Shown piece by piece: positions 37,801 through 49,800 of a stretch of DNA of 64,000 bases. Positions within the stretch are counted from its first letter, which is position 1; each line of letters opens with the position of its first letter. A model generated the notes under the pieces. The model was not told where the DNA came from. It did not search any database and saw nothing but the letters and a program-made list of their open reading frames with translations. The DNA comes from Marisa cornuarietis (lineage: Eukaryota; Mollusca; Gastropoda; Architaenioglossa; Ampullariidae). Location of the stretch: positions 62,001-126,000 of the forward strand of contig SMMW01000640.1 in the NCBI GenBank assembly GCA_004794655.1. Direction: 5' to 3'. Both the position numbers and the translations under genes were made by a program.

Positions 37801-40800
37801 ACTGACCAGAATGTTGTTATCAAGTTTATCAAATGCAGCAGACAAGTCAAGGACAAACACTTAAACCAAACCATTGTCGGTAGCACAGAGGAGGTCAGAA
37901 GTCAGACAAGTACTCCAAAGCCTAGCATAAGGGCTGTCATATGCTGCAAACGTTGCAGCAATATAAATATCTTTTCCTACATCAGTGTGTCAGCAGGCTA
38001 TGTCTCTGCTCTTAGGTTCTAGTGGGTTGGGAAGTCCTGCAAACAGAGGGTCACTTTCACTGGAGCTGTGCCATAGGGGCATATTGAGGACTCTCCAATG
38101 TAGAACTTGGTGTACATATAATGCCTGTAGAGACCTGTCCTCAGCCTGATTACTTTCTCTCTCATCTACCTGTCATTTGTGCCGCATCAATAAACTTCAG
38201 GTCTAAAAACTCTGTGGCACCTCCTCAAGCAAGCAAATAAGAACATGCAAAACCTCTTCTTTGTATTCTCCTCTAGCTTCAGTGGCGTAGGAACCGGGGG
38301 GCAAGGGGGGCAGCCGCCCCCTTCCCATAAAAGATGCCGGGAAGGCAAGAATGTGAACGTTATTCATTGTCAGCATGGAGCTTGCCCCCCCAAAGCCCGC
38401 CTTAACCTTCTTAACCCCGCCCCCTTCCCTCTTGCTACTTTACCCATCTTTCTCGCTGAATCACTATATTTTTCTGTTCCTGTTACTTGATGCCTTTTAA
38501 TGTTTTCTGTTTCGTCAGTACTGTCGTTTTCTTTCGTCCCCTTTGTTCTGTGTCTACTTAGTCCACGTCTCTTCCTCGTTTTAAGCGCTAAGAGCATGCT
38601 CTCTATGAGTGTGAATATGCGCTATAAAAATCTTCACTATTATTAAAGCCGAGCATCTTCCTACACCACTGAGCTTCCTGTACAGGCTCACATAAAGCTT
38701 TGTTGTTTGTTTTTTTTAAAACATGCTCTGCTCTGCCATCTTTGACTCATTCAAATGTCCACCAAGACACACCTAATCAAAAAATAAATTTGACTGATGG
38801 GAATAATGGTCTTGTGGTTATTTAGCAAGTGTAAGTTTCTATGGGTTTGTAGCCAGGGGAGAAAATCTCATATGGTTAACAGGCAAAAGTAATTATCTCC
38901 TATGGTCATGTACTTTGATAAAGTCAATGGAGAAACAGCTTGAGAAGTAGGCCTCCACTCTGGTTCTAATTCAGTCCAAGCTATTGTGGTACAGTATTCA
39001 AAAAAGATATGAGCTTTTATTGGTATGCATTGACTTTTTTGTTTGAAATATTTTAACTTAAAATGTGATTTTTAACTTTTAAGTCAACTTTGTTGTCCAA
39101 GTTTTAATAGATCAGTACTTAGAACACGACTGTTGGGCCCTGGTAACCAAAAATAATTATGAATGTCGATATCTATCATTTAAGTCTAACTTGTAACTTT
39201 GCGTTTCTCCCTTTAAGGGCACAACAGGTGATTTCTTTAACCCCCTTTCCTTGTTTAACAGTGCATGTCAAGTGACTGTGTCAGTTCAGAAATCATTCTC
39301 TTCTTTCAGAAGTTTCTATACAATTTTATCCTGGCTATATACTTCAGACATGTTTTTATGAACACACTTTCACCATTCATATGTACATATACTTTAACTA
39401 TACTGATTTACAATGATGGAACTGGATGATCAAGGAGTGCATCATGCTGCCAGATATGGGCATGAAGATTGTTACTGTACATAACGTATATAAGGTGAGT
39501 AAATTTTAAAATGCAAGTAACAGAGATCTAACAGCAACCAATAGTTCCCTAACTGATGTAAGGACTCTGATATTCATGTTAGTTGTTCTAACTTACAATT
39601 TTTCTCTGGCGAGGAAAGTTGTTGAAAACTTTCTTCTGCTCAGATGACTGCATCGCTGAATGCAACACCAATACTTTGCACCTGAAAACCATGTTCATAT
39701 ATATGCAGATGACACAGCCTAACAAACATTGCTAGCCTCCTAAAGCCTTAATAAGTTCCTCTCCATCCACAAAACAGGTAGAGATTTAAAATTCACAGAT
39801 GGGTGGACTGAACATTTTTCTGTGTGTAAATATGTCCAAAGGATCTGCTTATTCTCTTAAATTATGAAGCATGCATAAAAGGGAGATAACACATCCAATG
39901 CAGCCATGGTCTTGAACATTGTTTTTCTTTAAAGCGTCAGTTTCCACAATCAAGTCATCATCCTTCAAAGCACAGTCTGGTTTCCACAGTCATGTCATGT
40001 CTATTAGCTATCCTTCAAAGCATCAGTCTAGTTTCCATATCAAGGCCTGTACTTTCTGCCTGTTCACGACATCATATCTTCCACATTTACGTTTTAGCTA
40101 CAAATAAAACACAAACAGTAAGGGTGTGAAAAACAAGTATGCAGTAACAAAATATAAAGTTAAGATAATGCTAAAAACCAAGAACATTAAAAGTAATGAT
40201 TAATCTATTCTAACTGATGAAATAATGGATGTGAGGATCTTGGACTGTGAAAATGGTGACATCTGGCTGAACAACTCAGCTCTTCCATTACCCTTTCTTG
40301 TGAAATATCCAGATGACATGGCTCTTGTGGCCTGCCTCATAAGAGCAGTTTCTGTCACAGTACCTGGCCTGAATGGGGGAACTGGAGGACTGATTTGACT
40401 CCAGCTTTCTGGACAAAGGAGATGGCCTTTGGCATGACATGTGATGGAAGAGATGGCAGTACCCCTCTCTCCCCACCCACCAATTCAGATCAAAAGACAA
40501 CAGGTGCAGAGGGCTGCCAGTTTTGGTACAGTGATAGATGGAAGGCTCTGCTTTAGTGATCATACACACCAAGTGTACAAAAAGGCCCAGCAAAGACTGG
40601 ATCTTTTGAGAAAACTCCAAAGCCTCAACGTTAGCTCTGGGGTGCTGGAAACTGTTTACAGGTCCCTTGTTGAGAACATTCTCATGTTTAACACTGCCGC
40701 TTGGTATGGTCACCTTCTCGTCAAAGACAAGGCAAGGCTTGCCAGAGTCATTCACCAGGAAAATAACATTATTGGTAGATCACAGCTGCCATTTTCTGAC

Positions 40801-43800
40801 TTGTACCTTCATGCACTCAGAAAGATGGCATATAATATCACTTCTGACCAAACACACCCTTTCCATCCTAGCGTTCAGCTGCTGCCTTTGGGTAGGCACT
40901 ATAAAGTGCCACATGTGCGAAAAAATGAGGTCCTTCGTGACAGCAGCTTTCACCATCCTAAATAAAAGGCACAAAGACTCGAGGCCTATCCTGCATTACC
41001 TGGCACCTTTCTCAGGAGGTTCGTGTCTATGGGTGAAAGGGTGTAGGTGTGCATGTGTGTTGAATGTCATGTATGGGTATGTATGTTTGATGTTATGTTT
41101 GTATGCATGTAATGATTTGTGAGCCGAAGAAAAATTTCTGTTTTGGACTATGCCTTATACAGACAATAAAGATTGATTTGGTTTCTCTTTACAGAATGAT
41201 TCAAGGGATTCTGTGTTTTATGTTGCAGCACATGTTCTGTTTGCTGAAGAAGGTGCATGAGAAACACCTACCACATCCAAGGATGGCACCAGGCTACCCA
41301 CTTCTTGCTTGGGGAGGTAGTGATGAAAAATAAAAATACTTTTTTTGAAGCTCTGTAATTGGAATGAGTACACTTTAAACCCTTTAATGAGGATCTGTTG
41401 GAAGGCAAGTCTGGTGCCAGCAGCTGTAGTAATTCCAGCTCCAATAGAGTATACCATGCCAAAACAGAAAGGCAAAAATAGCAGCATGAAACTCTTTAGA
41501 GTAAGTTTTCATAGCCACAGGGAGTAGCAGTACTAAAGGCTGAAAAGCCAAGGATGCGAGGCTACTTTCCGAGTTTCAGAAAATGAATGCTGCCCAAACA
41601 GGGGGACAGGGCACCTATAATGCGCAAAGTATAAAAGTACTATAAAAATAACAGAGTGTCAAGTCCTAGTTCATCAAGTTGATTAACCTGGTCTGCTGGT
41701 TTTTTCGGTGCAAGTGGTATGGAAAGAATGTGAACGATAGTCTGAAGAAAGATGCACAGGTAAAGGTCCTTATTACATATTGTCAAATAAGCCAGTAAAA
41801 TCAGATCTAGATCTTCTGTTCTCTGTATCAGTCTCATCACAAACTCAAAGTTACCTCTCAAAACTGGATGACTCATTAATGGCATTTCCCACTGCTACAA
41901 TGTCATCATATCCTGGCAGGAAGACAAGAATAGCACCATCTGGCTGCGTTGTGTGTATTCTTTGAATAAGAGCAGCAACCAAGCTCACATCCACTTTGTC
42001 ATCATCAAAACTGTGCTGATACAACATGAGCAGTTCTCGATCTTCTGGAGACACTAGCTGCAGATCATCTGATGTTTCTTCATTGGCTGCATCACCCCCT
42101 GTCTCTTGGACAGCACTGTAGACAGTAGTTTACTATTTAAGGTCTTCTCAAGATGCTAGCTGTATTAATATATGTTTCCTCAGCTCAATGATATATACCA
42201 AAACAAATTTAATAAAACAGAAGCATTCGATTAAAATTGTAATTTTCATAAAATCAAAAAAATCATGATGATTTCTACACCTACTATGATAATAAACTCT
42301 TTGTAAATGTACATGCATATTTATTCTCCCCACTCTAAGATAAAACTGTGTGTTGCAAAGGCATATAATCCATGGAAATTGCATATTTCACAGACAGAAA
42401 ATTCTTCATCAAATCTTGATAAACAGATAATTTTTATAAATGGTCATTATTCTGATATAGTTATTATAATCACTGGCTCTCTACAGTATCACAAAACTGC
42501 AGGTACTGATGAGAAAAGCCGTCTTGTTAAATTCTCAGAAGATACCGTAATGTTGACATTACTGCAGAGGCATAAGCAAGATCACGCAAATGCCTTATCA
42601 AATTTTGTACAGTGGTGTGACAAGAATTTTTTTGAATCAAATGAAGACAAAAGAGATGGGAACAGACTTTAGGAAAACAAATAAAGATGCTGTTGTCCCC
42701 AGCATGATACATGATATACTTGGCTTTTTTTGCGATCAGCAAATTGTCACTGTCAGAAAAGCTATCGGTTGGTCGGTTGGTCGGTTGGTTGTGTTTTATG
42801 CTATGCCAGCAACTAAGGCTATATCACAGCGACAGAAAAGCTACCAGCAATTTGTCAATACCAGAACATGCACTAGCAGGAAAATTTGTTTTATCGAGAT
42901 CAGGCAAATGTTATTTTATGGTTGTATGCAGAACAGGCACTTGAATTCATTTGTACTCTCAGTAGTACAGCTGTTTAACCGCAAATAAATTGTTGTGTGT
43001 GGATGTATGATGTTCCCTCTGCAGTACAGCTGCTTAGCCTAAGAAAAATTGTTGGTTGTGTGCAGGGCCGGTTCTACCTATTAGGCCAACTAGGCACTCG
43101 CTTAGGGCGCAGGGATTGAGGGGGGCGGAAAAAATGGCCAGCTGTTTTTTTTTTAAGATGAATAATTTTAGGGAAAAATATCATTTTCACAGAATGATAT
43201 TAGCAGGACACCTTTCCTCTGCTTGTAGACTTACCACCACGCTAGTTTCTCACTACATGTATTACAGGAAAACCCCATTATCCCAGGGCGCACTTGAAGT
43301 GACCAGCTAACCAGCTGGGAAGTAGAGGGCGGATGGGGCGGGGAAGGGCGGTGAGAGGGGCGGCGTTGGTGGATGGCAAAGGGGGTGGTGGCACAGTCAT
43401 GGAGGAAGGCACGCAAAAATGGCCTGTTTTTGTTTTTAAGTGATGAAAAGTGTTAGGGATAAAGATCATTTTCATAGAATGACATTAGCAGGACGCCTTT
43501 CCTCTGCTTGTAGGTTGACTTCACCACCGGAGTTTCTCAGTTCATGTATTACAGGAAAACCCCATTACTACAGGGCGCACTTGAAAGGACCAGCTATCCA
43601 GCAGGGAAGATGAGGGCAGAGGGGGAGGAGGATAGACAGTGGAGGGGCGGATTGGTGGATGGGGCCTGGTCAGGGCGGACCTTTACGATGGATGGGACCA
43701 CATTCCACTAATACCAACCTCACCTTTCTCTCTTCTATCCTACTTTGAAAGACCTTCCACATTTATGCATTGAAAACACTGCAGCTGAGATCAGGGACAA

Positions 43801-46800
43801 CAACACTGACTTGAGTTTGCTACGCGAGTTTCTGTTTGATTATGACAACTGTTTTATGTTCAATATTTTTTACACTTACGAACTTTGAACCCGAAGTAAC
43901 TTAGCTAATGTCACGATCGCTTTCTTAGTTAATAAGAGTATTAAAGCCTTTAGTAGACAAACATCAAGGTAAAGTCACTTGAAGTTTATAGCATATCTAT
44001 TTTTATTGTCAAATTTCAGATCAATTTATTTAATTCACTGTCCCAAACCTGTTTTCTCCTTAATGCTGTGTACAGCGGTGACACTGATGGCCTATAGTCT
44101 TGTACTTACTGTTGTGACTCATGGTCGTGAATAGTTAACTTTCTTATTAATTAATATATTTCGGTTCGATTGGTGCATTACGCTTAATTTAGTTGTCAAA
44201 TTGTAATGTTTGTTTATTTTTATTAAATAAGAGTGCGTCTGTCTACAGTTTAAACAGATAGCTTGTTGTTATGCTCGATTGAGAGAATAGTTGAAATTGG
44301 TTATTAAGAGATAATGCGTACTAAGACCTATATAGTCTATATACTTAATTCTCTTGTTTTCAACAAACCCTATGCTGGACACCACGCTGTGTTGACCATT
44401 GGACTGTGTCTGGGCAGCTGCCTTGACACCATGATTTACAACTTTGTATTGTTAGCGTCTAGAAGACTCTCCCTTGACAGACCTCGTACTGCCCCGCCCA
44501 CCTGTCAGTGTGACTTTGGATGATGTGCCATAGAAGAAGACATCAACCTTCACTCGTCAGTCTGCCCAATCACATCAAGGTGGGCGACAGCAACATCACC
44601 TTCACGTCATCTGTTAGGAATCTGGGATTTATTGTCACTGATGACATGACACTCGATAGACATGTAGCATCTGTCTGTCGGTCTGCCTATTATGAGCTCC
44701 GTAAGATCAGTGCTATCCGTCACTTTCTCTCTACACGCGCTACCAACACTCTTGTCTGTGCGTTTGTTCTTTCTCGACTTGACTACTGCAACTCCTTGCT
44801 GGCAGGCTGCCCTGACTACCTCATTCAGAGACTCCAGAGAGTACAGAACTCTGCTGCGCGTCTGGTGCTTAGAGCAAGGAAACGGGACCATGTCACTCCT
44901 CTCCTTCGTTTTCTACACTGGCTACCCATCCGTTCTCGCATTCAGTACAAACTGTCTGTGCTGTGTTTTAATTTCTTTGCTGGCTCCTGTCCTGACTATT
45001 GCTCTGAACTTCTCATCCCTTACTCTCCGTCCAGACAACTACGCTCTTCGTCTGACGACCGTATCCTAACTGTTCCTGTCACCAGAACAACAACATATGG
45101 TCACAGGACTTTTGGCTACTGTGCTGCAAAACAATGGAACTCTCTTCCTTTCCATATCCGCCACCTTCCTACAACTGAATCTTTCAAATCTGCACTGAAA
45201 ACGCACCTCTTCCTTAAGCATTTCTCCTAACACAGTCCGCACAATGCTCGTCCTTCTTAACCCCGCCCCCTTCCCTCTTGCTACTTTACCCATCTTTCTC
45301 GCAGAATCACTATATTTTTCTGTTCCTGTTACTTGATGCCTTTTAATGTTTTCTGTTTCGTCAGTACTGTCGTTTTCTTTCGTCCCCTTTGTTCTGTGTC
45401 TACTTAGTCCACGTCTCTTCCTCGTTTTAAGCGCTAAGAGCATGCTCTCTATGAGTGTGAATATGCGCTATAAAAATCTTCACTATTATTATTTATGAGA
45501 ACATGTGAGAAGCTGTGATACATGTAGCTTGAGTTTTAGACCACACAGCAAAATAAGACCAGAGCAAGGTGCTACAGATTTCTTGTCTCCATCAGTGTGC
45601 AGTCAGTCGTCACTCCATAAAACCTTTTACACGAGTGTTTGAAATGCCCCTACTCATAAGTGTAGGTCTGATTTGGTAGGCATGCATGTATCCATGTGTG
45701 TATGATGCACGCCTGACATTGAAAAACAGACGTAGTTTTTCTTGACAAAAAGTAGTTCTTACTTATAAGTTATTGATCAAACCGGAGAGCAAATTCTCGA
45801 AAAAGATTTAATTTTAATATGCCATTCTTTGACACTTCTGGGTTCTAAGACTTCTGGTCATAATGAGTTCTTGTAGAAAACCACTTTTCAACTATTTTTC
45901 AGCAGCAAACATGTAGTCAGTGCGGTTTTACTTCTTAGTTCGTCTGTAAGATGAGAAAGAAGTGAACGACTTTAAACACATGCCGAGGTAGTAGGTGGAA
46001 AGGCCCAAAGGGTAGCGATAAATCTATCACAGCTAATGACCAGTCGGATCAGATTAGAAGACTGGACAAAGAAGGTGGTTTGATGTTACTTGATAGTTGT
46101 CCGTGAGATGAGAAAGAGAGAGGAGAGAAAGACTGACAGGACCTAAGTGGGGTGGCTTAGTGGAGAGGGGTAGAGATAAATCTCTACCATTTAACGAAAG
46201 TCAGATCACATTATCAGGGCTGGACGACCAAGATCGGGGTGGGGGAGGGAAAGGTAGTCTTAAATTTAAACTTAAAACCCACAGGATGTTGTAAAAACCT
46301 CACTGTACTGAGCGGCTGCAGACATCTCGTGCTGCTGTTTACTGTATAATGGTCTGTTCGGGTGCTTGGAGCTATCATCCTTCCAAAGCAGAATCACTAA
46401 AGGTCTAATAGAAGATCTGTGAACTGAACTGCTCTATTAAACAATTTGTGAACTGGATTTAGCCATACAAGAGTGAACAGTGCATACTGTCCTACAGCCC
46501 CGACATCATGAGAGTTTGTAAAGATAAGTTCGCATGATTTTTATACACTGTGATACAGCTGTATATACCTATATTTTATTAACATGCCTCTTTCTTTACC
46601 TTCATTTTATTTCTTAATTTCTTACCATGCATATTTTGATTGTGTAGATGCAAAGGGTTGTGATAGTGGTGTTACAACTTTTTGCAAATTTTTTCATTGC
46701 ACAAACGGGTCCCTTACAGCCTTGTGATTTTTAATGTAAGCCTAGGATAGTTGTTTAAAATTTCAGTTAAGAAAACAGAGTTAAGGCTAAACGTATATAT

Positions 46801-49800
46801 ATATATATATATATGATAACTGGTTCATTATTCTGGAGGGGGAGGGGGCTGGGGGGCGCAGTATTTGTCTTTCGCCTAGGGCGCAACACAGCCTTGCGCC
46901 GGCCCTGGTTGTGTGTGGATGTATGATGTAGGCGAATTTACAAATGGCTTTAGCCTGTTTTTGCCTTTTGCTATCATGCATTACTTGACTTATCCTTGTC
47001 TTGTCACTAGCAATTGTTTTATTTTTCCTCGGTTTTTCATAACTGAGTACACGTCCCATGTTATAATTGCCCACTGAGATGAATAAAGTTGTTTATTTGT
47101 CATCCATATTTTAAAACTGCATGACACCTGCAGTAAGTTTAGCTATACACTCACATGTGAGCCCGCAGAAGCTCCACAACTTGCTGTTGCTGAAAGCGCT
47201 GAGCCCAGTCCAAGGCGGTCCATCCATTTGAGGCATGCATGGACATGTTGGCTCCTAGGCTCAGCAATTGTTCCACCACAGTTACAAAGCCACGGCCTGA
47301 TGCCACCATCAGAGCTGTGGCTGTGGTAGATGAATGAGCGTAGTCCACTGCACACACATGCAGGTGAAAGAAAATAATTATGAATATACGGAATAACTCA
47401 AATGCTCATGTTAAGGGAAGGGCCACTTTATTTTAGCTGACTTGTATCATCCTATATTTGACTTGTAGTCAAACATGAAATAATAAATGGTTTGGTATCT
47501 TGTAGCTTATAAAACAAACTATAACACAATTTTGATTAGTATGCTCACAACACAAGGCTGGTGCAAAACACAACATTGACAAGAGAACATGGTACTATAG
47601 GCGAAACAACGTTGACAAGCAAACATGGTACAATAGGGGAAAGACAAGAGAAGAGAGGGGGGAGTTGGGGGAGTTGATGTTTTATGCTGAGCCAGCAACT
47701 AAGGCTATGTCACAGCAAGGCAGCCAGCCCTGTAAACAGATGCCATATACAGAGAAAGAACAGCATGCCCGAGTATGAGAGCTGAACCCAGAACAGCAAA
47801 CCTTCACTATATTCAGGACAGGTGCTAACCGTTGCGTTGACAAGAGAACATGGTACAATTCAGGAAACACAACATTGACAAAAGAACATGGTTCAATAGA
47901 CGACATACAACTCTGACAAGAGAACATGGCACAATAGGGGAAGTACAACCCACCAGATACATTTTCACAGAGAATTAGATGGAAGATCTGGTGAAAGGCT
48001 TCATCACTGCCAGACAGCCAAGCAGAGGAGAGTAACTCATCCATCTTGTCACGTACAGCTGGTTCCAAGTCCTCCTGTTCCTCATGACCCTGAAAGTTAG
48101 CATTCATCTGTGTGTTTGCATTAGAAGCAAGTAGACCAACAAGAATCTGCTATGCAGCAACTTGCAGCACAATCTACGAGCTTAGAATCCAGGAAAAGGG
48201 AGAAAAAAAGAAAAAAGTATATATTCTGTACATCACAAGGGATATAACTACATACATTTACACATTTGCAGTTAATGCATACTTTTTATGATTTGCTGTA
48301 ATATTTTGAGATTCACTGTCATACTTTTCCATTCTCTTTTTAAAAGATCCTCTTTTACTAGTGACAAAGTATATAAAATATGGCAGTACTCCTATCAATA
48401 CACATGCTGTCATTTTTTTCCATTATATTATTTAATGTAATGTTGAAAATTTGATCCATAAGGTAATTCATGCTAGGTTTGTCTCTTATTTATGAGCTGT
48501 CAATTTCAGCCAAAAATAAAACATATCTTTATGTTGCCAACTTATCACTCCTACCACTGTTTTGAATATTACATAAGTCACAAAGGTTTAATGATAAAAA
48601 TGCATTTGATACAATCTATCTGCAAATATCTTGAAAATATATTATAAATTAACCTATCTGAAAAGAAATGTCTGCGTAAAAGCTAAATGTCTTTTTTAAG
48701 ACACTACTTGTTTATGTATGAATGACTGTGTGAGCTCATGAAATACACTTTATCTATTCTATGTATTCTTGTTTTGTTTCTGTTTGTTATGATTTGTTTA
48801 AAAACTTTTGATCTGTCTAGAGGGTTTGTACTGTTCTCATTCAGGCATGTCGATCAGCTGCTTAATACATGGAAGCTTATGAACTTCATTTTAACTTTTT
48901 AAAAAAGTATGCTTTCACTAACTGTACGAAGAATAGTTGCTAAAAATACAACATTTAATGCTTATGAATCCCTGTTGATTACAGATAATGTCTCAAACTA
49001 AGCATGTTTCACAAATCTTTACGAAGAATATATTCTCATTTTTATTGTGGTTGCATTTTTAAGAATTTTTATTCACTTTACAATTTTTACTTTTTATTGT
49101 GTGATTTTTATCATAGTGTTTAGAATGTCATCATGATTTTCAAATAAATCTTTTGCAAAGCTCCACTGTGTCCAGAAGGCAAACAAAAAAAGTTAATAAA
49201 TGGAACAAAATGTAAATATCATGTAAAAAATTAAATATTTATCTTAAATAATAGAAATTCTGTTAATGTAAGTAGACATTCCCCTTGTACTACTACACTG
49301 ATAATTTGCTTTGGTAATTATACCAAATACCAAAACATTAATAAAAATTCAATTCTATATATTTAACTTTTTATCTTTCACTTTTCATTTTATATTTCAT
49401 ACCTTGAAAGTTTAATCACTTTCATTTAGTTTGCTAAAAGAAAGACCATATTATCACTTTGCAATTGTAAAGAAATTGATTTTTACAACCCAAATCAAAC
49501 TAATGTAGACAACAAAGTCTGCATCTCTGGACAGCAACATTTAAGGTAAATGTGAATAAAATTTAGGAAAAGTTTTATATTCTACAGACAATTGAATGTG
49601 CTTTAGTCTTTAAATGTTATAAATGTATTGTCTAAAGGTACAATTTTTTTATTCTTCATTGTGATGCTTTTGTTTATCCATTAGCAGACCACAATGAAAA
49701 TAATTATTACAAGTCAAGATGTTTCAATTTCAGCACTTCCTTTGGCTTAGTCTTTTAAGTATCATAAATGTTCATTCATTTTCATTTAGTTTCATTTAGG

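Larger units (their letters stand above)
43063..46907. mobile_element. 3.8-kb hAT-like transposon with 8-bp target duplication and nested LINE
   Basis: Left end CAGGGCCGGTTC (43063) and right end GCGCCGGCCCTG (46907) form a 9-bp perfect TIR, CAGGGCCGG. Subterminal TAGGC..CTTAGGGCGC and its mirror GCCTAGGGCGC extend it. An 8-bp direct repeat GTTGTGTG flanks both ends (43055-43062, 46908-46915). No transposase is visible, so it is non-autonomous; a LINE fragment (44517-45494) lies inside. Two ~200-bp internal direct repeats are at 43131-43320 and 43417-43620. Confidence 0.85.

Noticed and set aside
45066..45443. 125-codon minus-strand frame repeated at 38370-38597
   Set aside because: It is the antisense of the LINE 3' UTR; it recurs only because that tail is repeated.
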